A DNA stretch of 64,000 nt from assembly GCA_020064725.1 (NCBI GenBank), contig JAGTWJ010000019.1:2480001-2544000 (forward strand). The letters are read 5' to 3'. The stretch comes from Drechslerella dactyloides. Its lineage: Eukaryota; Ascomycota; Orbiliomycetes; Orbiliales; Orbiliaceae. The position numbers and the translations under genes are program-made. How positions within the stretch are numbered: position 1 is the first letter of the stretch; every line of letters begins with the position of its first letter. Positions 24,248-32,874 of this stretch are shown one piece after another. Below the pieces are notes generated by a model. That model was not told the origin of the DNA and made no database searches. It saw only the letters and a program-made list of their open reading frames with translations.

Positions 24248-24994
24248 TTACTCCCGCTCCCAGATCCCCCGCCGCGGGCAGTACTGCCCCACCCGCTTGT
24301 CCTCCCCCTGCGCCCACGCCCGCGCCTCCGCCAGCGTCGCAACCCCCGCCGTGCTCGCCGGCAACTCCTCCAGCTCCCCCACCGCAACATAATACTCCAC
24401 CACCCGCTTCTCGTGCGTCTCAACGACAATATAAACCTCGCCGCTACATTTTACTGGAACCGAATAGTTCAAATAGCTCAGCAGCGTCGCGTCCAGCCGC
24501 GGCTCGTCGATCTTCTCGGCCTCCCAGATCGGATCGGCGAGGTGGAACCGCAGCGCCGTCGCACGGTAGCCGGACGGTAGGTCGAAGGGTGGGTATTCCA
24601 GCGGCTGGGGCTCCGGGTAGCCGAAAGCGCGGGCGGGCGGGAGGCATTCCCCGACGAGGTAGACGGTGGGCCTGAAGGACGGGTACTCGAGCGCCGGGAT
24701 GTGGGGCACGCCGAATTCGAAGGTCAGGCATTCGTCGCCGCCAACGTAGACTTTTGACCAGGAGTATCTGGACCAGGGTTTTGCGCGAGCGGTGGCTGGC
24801 TGGGTGTGCGTTTTGTTGCCGTGGTTGTAGTAGCGCGGTGGACAGGTGGTCGTTGTGAGTAAGGCGCGGGAGTAGATGTTGTCCGGGAAGGAGAAGGCGG
24901 TGTGGATCGAATTGTGGGAGTTCTGTGCGTCCAGGTATGGGAGGTGGGCCGCGGCGAGGGAGAGGAAAACGGAGGCCAGTATGAACGAGATCAT
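24248..24994 (-). CDS. Small secreted protein, function unknown
   Basis: One exon of 248 residues from the ATG at 24994. The N-terminus MISFILASVFLSLAAAHLPYLDA is a clear signal peptide: short start, hydrophobic core, likely cleavage after Ala-Ala-Ala or nearby. The open frame extends upstream to 25135, but that part would place a Cys-rich leader before the signal peptide and is more likely untranslated. The mature part is rich in Tyr and Pro, with five Cys (in CPPRYY, DECLTF, GECLPP, VKCSGE and QYCPRR) and an N-glycosylation-like NYS. The segment YSRALLTTTTCPPRYY follows the signal peptide. I do not recognise an enzyme motif. A role at the cell wall, in host or substrate contact, or as an enzyme are all possible. 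It is isolated, with 1.3 kb and 3.9 kb of non-coding DNA on its two sides, as is common for effector-like genes. Confidence 0.75.
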   Translation of the reverse strand: MISFILASVFLSLAAAHLPYLDAQNSHNSIHTAFSFPDNIYSRALLTTTTCPPRYYNHGNKTHTQPATARAKPWSRYSWSKVYVGGDECLTFEFGVPHIPALEYPSFRPTVYLVGECLPPARAFGYPEPQPLEYPPFDLPSGYRATALRFHLADPIWEAEKIDEPRLDATLLSYLNYSVPVKCSGEVYIVVETHEKRVVEYYVAVGELEELPASTAGVATLAEARAWAQGEDKRVGQYCPRRGIWERE

Positions 24995-27071
24995 ATTGGC
25001 GTTTGTTTGGTATATGCTACAATATACTGTTGCTGTAAGTCTGATAGGAGGAGTATTATAAAGAGTATATATGCACAGAATGTGTATAATTGTGTACACA
25101 AGTCTGTGGTTAGCACATGGGCATGTGTAGTGCAATTGGTGTAGAAACGAGCGACTTGTTACTGAAATCAGCGACGGACACCGAGAGTCTCAACCGCGGG
25201 CCTGGCTCTCGGCTTTATACCAGTCGTATGCCTTCGCTACCCCCTATCACTTCCTCAGCGTTACCTCTAGATTTCCATACTCTTAGAGTACATACATGTA
25301 CTAGCACGCAGATAGCAGACTCAAGCTTCCTGGGCCAGTCCGAGAAGTGAAATGCCAGGCGTCCGTCCGCCTAGGCACTGCACCCCCTCTGCAGTGCACG
25401 TCGAGTGAACCATCTCTGACTTCAAACAAACTCTACTCCTTAGCTCAGACTAGGCCTCTCTTCGCGGGTCTACCCCCGGGAAGTGCCATTTCAAGTGGCA
25501 ATTGCAAAAGTCCCACCCTTGCATCGTAACATCCAACATACATGCATGCCGCCCAACCGCGACTGTTGATAGGTTACACACACGGGAGGGCCATGCGACA
25601 TGAGCCCAGGGTCGGATGGCCCTTCTTCATTAGCCACCCCTAGCTACACCTCCCCTCTATCTCGGCGTTCCTGAGACTAGCTCTGTCCACTCTCGTCCGC
25701 CAGTCTAGGCGGGCGAACGACCGGGCGGGACCTTCCAGGCTGTATTTCACTGCAGCATGCATAGTGCATTCCTCCTTGCTTGGTCATTTCGCAGCTGGCT
25801 TGGCGTGTTTTCCTGATATATCAATCCCTCTCCGGATGCCGTCATAGAATCAGCGGGGGCGCAAAAGAGGCATCCATCCAGTTGTTATATTTGTGAATGC
25901 GCCTTTGCACAAATATTACGTCTCGCTGCCAGGAGATAGAAGGGGCCCGCAAACCAGGGTGACTACATCAAATGCAACATCCGCCAGCCGCTCCCCGAAC
26001 CGATGCGTGCCTGCATATGCGCATGCAGAGTATCAGCTTTCCTACATCCGAGTGCAGTCGTCCGGCCGTTGTTCGGCACGCTGCCTCACGAATCGTACAC
26101 ACGTCGATCATACTCCAGTTCGTCGACGGCGATACAATGAGTTGCATGTATATGCATTGTGCAACGCCAACATGCAGCCCCGTGGCCAGCCACAGCGTCT
26201 GTCAGACCCGCGCATTTGGACCACAGCTTCGTTTCAGCTGCCTTACGCCTGCCCTTACGCCCGTCCGTGCATGCGTGCATGCATATGCGCAAATGTGCTC
26301 TCCATCCGTTCCTGCGTTAGCTCCCTCCTCGTCGTCGCGAGGATAAATTATACAGAATAGGCAGATAAAAAATTCTTATCCAGCAGTATGCACAATTGCA
26401 TTCGCCGAGATCAAAAACGCCACCAATATCATGACATTCGATGCCAATTCCTCCTGTCTAAGGCAGTGCTGGAGTTGATTTCCGGCGCAAGGTGAACTCA
26501 TCGTCGAAACAGCTGGCCTGCAGGTGCCGACGCCTTGTCATTTGGCGACGCAAGGAGGTAGTCTCGGCATCACATCGCCAATATCATCTCGGTGGCGCTA
26601 ACGCTAGCTTGGTTGCCTATCTGTATTTTAGACAGGACCAAGCTCTCGCGTAGAAAGACAAAAAATAAAGTGGCCGATCCGTCGAGCTAATGTCAGTAGT
26701 AAGAAGCTTATTTAAGGTTCCGCGAACATAGTGCGAAGACAAGCTGCGTACGACGGCAGCTATCCAAATTAAGCGTGTGCAAAAATGCAACGTCGCCCAA
26801 CGCAGCACTCTGCAGTGGTACTCTCGTGCGCTATTTACCACAGAGGGGACATCTGATATTCGCTAATCGAGTGAAAACTTTTTACACCCTTGATATAATC
26901 CACTCAATTAGGCAAAATGATATCTACGACCACAGAACGAGGAAAATTGGGTATCCCGTCCGCTCTGCCTTACACAAGCCTCGTATCGGTCAAGTAGTAG
27001 TGTCATCGGTGACGGGACACGAATTCTGACTGTTGTAGATGAATTATCTTTTTTGTCGCATCACGGCCCTC

Positions 27072-27090
27072 TTTTTTTTTTTTTTTTTTT
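27072..27090. repeat. T19 homopolymer
   Basis: Nineteen consecutive T on the plus strand in an AT-rich gene-free segment. It could be the trace of a poly(A) tail of a retroposed sequence on the minus strand or a plain nucleosome-excluding tract; no target-site duplication was recognised. Confidence 0.9.
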
Positions 27091-28056
27091 GGCAATTTAT
27101 GGGCTGTTGAACAGCTATACACGTGTGCAGTACTGATTGAGCGAGCTGTACCCCAGAAGCTATGGTTTCTACTAGACGAAAGGGGAATTTAAAATGCCAC
27201 ACGGATTACAAGATCTCTCTATCTAGATCCATACAAAAAAAAAATCGATATCTTTTGACCACTTTTTATATTTCCATATCTTTCATGCAATTTGTCCAGA
27301 CTTGAGCAGAATATAGTATACTATTTTATCGTACTTCTCACCACACAGGCTGAAGGAAAGGCCACATCCGAAGATCGTCAGCTCAATCCCCGATTATATG
27401 AACTACAACCCCCGCATGCGCGCATTTACCGCCGATCCGTGTCAGTTTTTGTCAAATCTCCTAGACACATAGACGTGAACCATTGCTACCTAGCCAATCT
27501 GTCCTCCATCCTCGAAACCCACTCAACTGTCCTATTCACAGATCCATCGCCAGCTTCATCAGTCTCCCGAGCCAACGCTACAGCATCCCGGCCCCCAGCT
27601 ACCTGAGTACCTTTCGCGACCACCGCAGCTCGGATTTCAGCGATGTAGCAACTCTTTTTAAAAAATTTAAAATTTTTTGTATGGAACAGTTGTCTCATGA
27701 AGTCCGACCAGCCGTCCCTTGACCCACGAAGCAAGCCTGAGGATGGCGGGTTTTGTTGCGCGGGACAGAAAAAGTACATCGCAGGTCAAAGGGCGGCTGG
27801 TATGGCTTCATGAGGCAAATACAACAAACACCTCGCGACGGTAGTGATCACAGACTACAGTAGTCTACAGGTACATCAGGTAGCTTCGACTACGTGGAAT
27901 GAGAAGTGTGGTGGGTATATAGCTTTGTATTATCTATGTACAGGACTACCTCGCAACAGGATCATGACTATGATACAAGGGAATCGCAAGACATGAAGAC
28001 GAGATACAAAGGAAACAACAAAGGAAACAACAAAGAGAATACAACGATGTTTCATA

Positions 28057-28111
28057 TTTGGGATATTTTCTCTTGTCCTTCCTTGGAAGAGACAAAAGAA
28101 AATATCCCAAA
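28057..28111. repeat. Imperfect inverted repeat (hairpin)
   Basis: The arm TTTGGGATATTTTC at 28057-28070 is the exact reverse complement of GAAAATATCCCAAA at 28098-28111. Pairing continues inward with one mismatch and a small shift (TCTTGTCCTTC against GAAGAGACAAAA), leaving a loop of only a few bases. A 20- to 25-bp stem is far longer than expected by chance. It ends about 60 bases before the minisatellite. Confidence 0.8.
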
Positions 28112-28169
28112 CATTCTAAAGATAAATGGTTAGTAGATGTCAGTAGATGGTACACAAATATGCATAAAT

Positions 28170-28288
28170 GGCAGAAATAGTTAAATGGCATAAATAGTTA
28201 AATAGCATAAATAGTTAAATGGCATAAATAGTTAAATGGCATAAATAGTTAAATGGCAGAGATAGTAAGATGGAAGAGATAATAAGAT
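28170..28288. repeat. 17-bp minisatellite, about seven units
   Basis: Units of 17 bp with consensus GGCATAAATAGTTAAAT. Units two to five (28187-28254) are almost identical; the first and the last two are diverged. From 28289 to about 28386 the array fades into GAGAT-rich and GTGAGATGC-type derivative repeats. Confidence 0.92.
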
Positions 28289-28888
28289 GGAAGAGATGTA
28301 AGAGATGTGTGATATGTAAGAGATAGAAGAGATAGCAGAGATAGCAGAGATGTGTGAGATGCGTGAGATGCGTGAGATGGTGAGATGAACAGGAGAGGGA
28401 GGAAAAAGCTGAAAAATCGGGGGGAGGCCGCCTTTATATACCCCCCCAGGCTGCTGAGTCAGCAGAGTCTCTGGCCAGCATTGCATCGTGAGGCGTCTGG
28501 ACAGTTCTACCGTTGAGGTTGACAATTTTACTGCGTGTCTTCTTTAATTGGTTGGGAGTTGGGCTAAATCGTGAGATATCGTGGGATTGAGAAGTATATT
28601 TGCAGATCTTGGCATGGCTAGGTGTCGTTGTCTCTGAAAAAGGTACAGCTGGCTAGAGTACAGAATGGAGGGAAAGGGCTAGGTGTCATTGGGACAGCGG
28701 AGCGTCGGGTAGGGGGCATCGCAGCAGGGCAGAATGGGGCTGGAGGGATCGCGATGGAGGGCTGGCCGTGGAGTTCTCCAGCCGCGAGAATAGTAGTGTA
28801 TGATGTATGAATGTGTGCGTAATCACCACGATAAGCACCAGGACGATTTGCGGGACAGCTTGCCTCGCAAACGGCGAGACCTCGTTCC

Positions 28889-29585
28889 CTAAACTTGGGT
28901 CTTCTTCTTGCCCTGTTCCTGCTCGTCCGGTTCCTTCAGTCTGAAATTGATCCACCAGATCTAAGATACGTTAGCTGTATCCGTGCTTCGAAGACGTAGA
29001 TATGAGCTTCTAATGGGCGGGCGTGATGTACCTGTAGGATCCGCTCCTTGTAGAGATCTCCCAGGCACTGGGCTTTCATCTCCCGGGCGGCCTGCTGGTC
29101 TCGCTCGTCCTGCGTCGAGTATGGCATCTCGCCGCGGAGGCGGTCGCTGATGGCCATGTATCTGCCCGCCCACCATGCCGAGTTCTCGAACAGGTCTGCA
29201 TCATCAGGTACCTACGAAGACAGTAATGGTGTGAGTATACCTCCTGGTGGTGGCAGCAAGAGGCTCTGGAGAGAGTGCGTACGCTGGAGCCTGGACTGCT
29301 GATGAAGGTGCTGATTTTACAGATATCGTCCCCATCATTGTTCTCGTCCCTCTCGAACACCGGGCGACGCAGCATCGAAACGTCGAAGGATACGTCTCGC
29401 TGTCGGACGGCGGGAGCGGTAGCCGGCGTGGCATGACAATTATGGAGGACGACATGACTGACGCTGCGTCCGAACCGCCGCACCGTCTGCGGCGTCCTGG
29501 GCTCGACGGGCAGCGGCGGCAGCATTTTGTTGATGTTGGTGGGCATGCTAACGCCCTTTCGAGGGGGGTAGCCGTAGGACGACAT
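28889..29585 (-). CDS. Small protein of unknown function
   Basis: Three exons, 29283-29585, 29032-29211 and 28889-28960, sum to 555 nt and 184 residues. Both introns are 71 nt; the second has branch CTAAC. The start ATG (MSSYGYPPRKGVSMP) follows an in-frame open leader that looks untranslated. The first 100 residues are basic and Pro-rich (MLPPLPVEPRTPQTVRRFG). Exon 2 encodes a compact helical segment, ENSAWWAGRYMAISDRLRGE, followed by a charged helix ending in LGDLYKERILQ. Exon 3 encodes IWWINFRLKEPDEQ and a Lys-rich end. Paired Trp residues and the phase-0 joins support the model. I do not recognise the family. It is divergently arranged with the next gene, with 305 bp between starts. Confidence 0.75.
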
Positions 29586-29890
29586 GATGGAGTGAGACTC
29601 GAGGGATAGAGCTTGTGGGGGGTTGAGGAGGCTGGTCGGGGATCGAGGTTGCGGCTGTGACGCCGACAGCTGGCACTGCTGCCGGACGGATGCTGGAGAC
29701 AGGCTGTGGATGATGATGGCGATGGTCACTTGTGATGGCGTCAATGTGGTCGCAGTGTCAACGCTGAGCAGGCGTCTGTTGACAGTAAGTGCTGTCTGTT
29801 TCCCAGTCTACCACGATATCTAGCTGCCATCACCTCAACATCAATCCACTACACCAGCACTGTCGACCGAGTTTCCACATCACCTGCACG
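29586..29890. promoter_or_regulatory. Short divergent promoter
   Basis: The 305 bp separating two divergent ATGs must contain both 5' leaders and promoters. No clear TATA box or known factor site was recognised. Confidence 0.5.
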
Positions 29891-31294
29891 ATGGATCCGA
29901 TAGCCGAAGACGGGCCTGTCGAAGGCACCGGAGAAACCAATCTTCTTCAATGCCAGTCTGCTACCACGCCAGCTCCTAACCTGGCTTCAATCACTGATGA
30001 TATAGCCGTCGACCTCGACAACATGGCAACACCCGTTAGGACGCCGAGGAGGCGCACCTACGACCCTGATGCCTTCACGCCGTTGAAGGACATACCGCGG
30101 GACAAGTACACCGACCAAGAGCCCCTCCGACTGTGGAAGCACGAATTCAACAGGAAGCCAAAATGCAACTTTGTCGAATGCACCCCTTGTGTCCTCGAGG
30201 AATACAGCACCGGCTATCAACAGCGTCCGAGTCTCACAAGGCCGAAATCAATCACAGGCATGGACGTCGAAGGCGAGCTGTCGCGGTCGAGCTCTATGAA
30301 GGAGTCGCGGAATGGCTTGTCGGGCCTCTCCAGGACTCTCCTCAGCCTTAAGTTGGCTGCAGCAGAGCCGCCGACATCGAGCGTCGAGAATATCGAAAAC
30401 GAGAACAAGATTGATTCTCGCCCTGTTATGCGAAAGAAATCGGTTATCAGACGTCTCCTGCGTGCGAAGACGCTGCCAATTGAGAACCACGCCCCGGATC
30501 GAGACTCTCTTCTCTCATTTGGGCTGACGCTTCCCGCCCGAGGACAGGTGGAAACGCTAGAGAGCCCTCTCGCGAAGCCGTTCGAAAGCAGGCTCTGCGA
30601 CGGCTGCTGCAGGAACATCACAATGGTCCAAAAGCAATACGTCTGTAGCGACCTGGGCTGCAAGAAACGGCTCTGCGACCGCTGCCACCGCATGATGGAG
30701 GACGCCCACGAGCGAGGACGCACAATCGACACGACAGCCCTCCAGACGGCGCATACGGCAGCGGAGTTTCGCGAGCGGTGGACCAAGGGCATTCTCTCGA
30801 ACGCAGCTGTGCCAATCGCGTTCAAGAAGAGCTTCGTTGGCGCGGCGTCCGCCTACGAGGTCGGCCACGCGATCACGCATCAAAATGCAACATATCAACC
30901 CGGCGCAAAGGACGACCCAGACCGCACCGCGCATCTCAACCTCGCCCGCCTGGAGGACTTCTTCGGCAGGGAGCACGTCGCGATGACGCTGCGGGCATCG
31001 TCCGCGACGACGGGTTCCTCCATCACGGCGGACACGAGCCCAACGCGGTTCCGGCGGCTGTCCGTGGGATCGACCGAGGACGCCTGGGGCTGGGGCTACG
31101 CGGCGGAGAAGCGAGAGGCTGCAGCTGCGGGCCGAACCGCACCTGCGCTGCCCGCGGTGGAACTTCAACCGCCAACGGTGATTGCGACTTCGTCCCCGGC
31201 GTCGCCCAACCGCATCGTCGTCGTCTCGCCTCTCTCGCGCTCCAATTCGTTGGCAACCGACGACTCGAGCTCCGTGTCCACCCTCGCCTTGTAG
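29891..31294 (+). CDS. Unknown protein with a Cys-rich zinc-binding-like segment
   Basis: One exon, 467 residues from ATG 29891 (MDPIAEDGPVEGTG). The frame is open back to 29789, but the leader there is pyrimidine-rich and unlikely to be coding. Residues 35-80 contain a basic Thr-Pro stretch (VRTPRRRTYDPDAFTPLKDIP). Residues about 235-275 carry paired cysteines: CDGCCRNI, then YVCSDLGCKKRLCDRCHRMMEDAH. The C-x2-C...C-x4-C...C-x2-C-H spacing resembles a ZZ or B-box type zinc finger, usually a protein-binding module. The rest is Ser-rich with short helices and probably disordered. The stop TAG lies only 60 bp before the ATG of the next same-strand gene and is the only stop between the two frames. 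I cannot assign a process. Confidence 0.78.
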   Translation: MDPIAEDGPVEGTGETNLLQCQSATTPAPNLASITDDIAVDLDNMATPVRTPRRRTYDPDAFTPLKDIPRDKYTDQEPLRLWKHEFNRKPKCNFVECTPCVLEEYSTGYQQRPSLTRPKSITGMDVEGELSRSSSMKESRNGLSGLSRTLLSLKLAAAEPPTSSVENIENENKIDSRPVMRKKSVIRRLLRAKTLPIENHAPDRDSLLSFGLTLPARGQVETLESPLAKPFESRLCDGCCRNITMVQKQYVCSDLGCKKRLCDRCHRMMEDAHERGRTIDTTALQTAHTAAEFRERWTKGILSNAAVPIAFKKSFVGAASAYEVGHAITHQNATYQPGAKDDPDRTAHLNLARLEDFFGREHVAMTLRASSATTGSSITADTSPTRFRRLSVGSTEDAWGWGYAAEKREAAAAGRTAPALPAVELQPPTVIATSSPASPNRIVVVSPLSRSNSLATDDSSSVSTLAL

Positions 31295-31354
31295 CGGCAA
31301 GCTGCAGGTCGCACGTCCAATGTAAATATCTCTCTTTCCTTTGTCACTTCCGCA

Positions 31355-32323
31355 ATGTCTTTTCTACGCCGCCTGTCGACATATTCCTTCACGCCCAAGA
31401 CTTTCGATATCTTCGCACCGTCCGCCGCCAATACCTTTGCCCGTCGCAGATACGCTGCCCCGCTGCGGGATGCCAGGCCCGCCAAATTCACAGATGGCTA
31501 CTTCCTCTCGCGCCTGCCCGTCTTCCATACCCAATTCATCCCCGACACCCCCTACCTCGACGCCTCGAAATGCATGACACTGCCAGAGCACCTTTCCGAA
31601 GAACTCGTCCCGGTTGAAATCAACGACCCCGAGACAGGAATCTCCCAAACCTTCGTCCCATGGGGTTATTTTCTCAAATCGCTACTCGCACCCACCTCTC
31701 CTGGCCCGCAAATGTACCTCGCGCAAAGCCAGCCGCCAAAAGCCCTCGCCGATGACCTCCCGCTGCCGTTCGCCCACCTCGGCTTCACCGTGCGCCCGCC
31801 CCAGCAGCGTCCTACCACCACCACCACTAACGCCACCACCCCACCGCCTATCGACATCTACAACTCCTCCCTCTGGCTCTCCCGCGCGGACTACAGGACA
31901 AACACCCCACTCCACCGCGACCCGAACGACAACCTCTTCGTCCAGCTCGCCGGAACAAAGATAATCCGCTGCCTACCACCCGCCATCGGCGACGCCCTCT
32001 TCGCAGCCCTCACCACCAGGGGACACGTACAGTCCGCTGATGGTCGGGGCCGGATCCGCGACAACCTGCTCGATAGACGGGAGACCGCCATCCTCGACGC
32101 AGTAATCTGGTCGAAAGACGACGACGCGGTATTGCCAGCGGACGATGTACGTGCTGTGCAAGGTGAGCTGTACGAGGCCGTTGTAGAGCGTGGAGAGGGC
32201 GTATACATCCCTCGTGGGTGGTGGCACGCTGTCCGTTCGGTGCCGTTGGCAGTGGAGGAGGTTCAGAGGCGGCCTAAGGGGGGTGCTCCTGTTACCGCGA
32301 GCATGAACTGGTGGTTTCGTTGA
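31355..32323 (+). CDS. JmjC/cupin-like dioxygenase-fold protein, possibly mitochondrial
   Basis: One exon, 322 residues. The start MSFLRRLSTYSFTPKTF is followed by a further Arg-rich stretch (FARRRYAAPLR), as in mitochondrial targeting sequences. The core shows the cupin_8/JmjC pattern: LHRDPNDNLFVQLAGTKIIRCLPP supplies the iron-binding H-x-D (H187, D189), and GEGVYIPRGWWHAVRS supplies the distal histidine (H291). Families with this fold are Fe(II)/2-oxoglutarate oxygenases that hydroxylate proteins or RNA, FIH-like. The substrate here is unknown, and metal ligands alone do not prove catalysis. A low-complexity Thr/Pro insert lies near residues 145-165. It begins 60 bp after the upstream stop, so its promoter must lie within the upstream gene unless the two are co-transcribed. 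Confidence 0.82.
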   Translation: MSFLRRLSTYSFTPKTFDIFAPSAANTFARRRYAAPLRDARPAKFTDGYFLSRLPVFHTQFIPDTPYLDASKCMTLPEHLSEELVPVEINDPETGISQTFVPWGYFLKSLLAPTSPGPQMYLAQSQPPKALADDLPLPFAHLGFTVRPPQQRPTTTTTNATTPPPIDIYNSSLWLSRADYRTNTPLHRDPNDNLFVQLAGTKIIRCLPPAIGDALFAALTTRGHVQSADGRGRIRDNLLDRRETAILDAVIWSKDDDAVLPADDVRAVQGELYEAVVERGEGVYIPRGWWHAVRSVPLAVEEVQRRPKGGAPVTASMNWWFR

Positions 32324-32874
32324 CCTGTATACTCTTTAAGCATTATTTGTACACATAGAGGCAGCATTGTATATTAGCGTTTGGTCCCCTCGCGGTGAGC
32401 GGACGGGTGGACGGCAGTGTATACTATTGATTGAATCTTTATTCATACGAACTGATAACGTCCATACATTGTGAATGCATCGCGTGCGTAGGCTACTTGG
32501 CCATTATGTAAAGCACGGATCCGGGTCAAGAAAGGCTGGAAGTCTCTCGAGTACTGTCCGATATGTAAATTATTACTTAATCCTCAGATCTACTTTAGTC
32601 TTCTAATTATAATATTAGCTGTAACACAATGATATGTGTATCGTACCACTGCAGTCACTTACGATGCCACCGAATACGCACACGATATTGATATCTGAGA
32701 GCAGGATCGAGGCAACAAGTGCAGCATGGTCCATCCGCAATCGAGTGCTCAAACTGCATCCGTCGCCAAAGACCAGCTACGATCAATTAATAAACTACAG
32801 CCTACAGTACCTACAGTACCTACAATACAAATACAATACAGCTACAACCGTACCGTCAGTAATAACAACCACTA
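32324..32874. other. Intergenic between converging genes
   Basis: About 550 bases of AT-rich 3' flanking DNA. It includes short TACAGTACC-type tandem sequence around 32801-32825. No gene seen. Confidence 0.6.

Larger units (their letters stand above)
24995..28888. other. Gene-free region with hairpin and minisatellite
   Basis: Nearly 3.9 kb without a supportable gene. The left part is mixed composition. About 26.6-27.3 kb is AT-rich with a 19-base T run. 28.0-28.4 kb holds an imperfect hairpin and a 17-bp tandem repeat, listed separately. The last few hundred bases are the 3' flank of the gene ending at 28889. Confidence 0.55.

Noticed and set aside
27072..27090. T19 run as the poly(A) end of a retrotransposon
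   Set aside because: No coding remnant, terminal repeat or target-site duplication was seen next to it.
23728..27700. Similar sequences at about 23730 and 27670 (AAAATTTTTT, then GGAACAG, then CTCAT) as a dispersed element
   Set aside because: Only three short blocks match and their spacing differs; chance similarity in AT-rich DNA is as likely.
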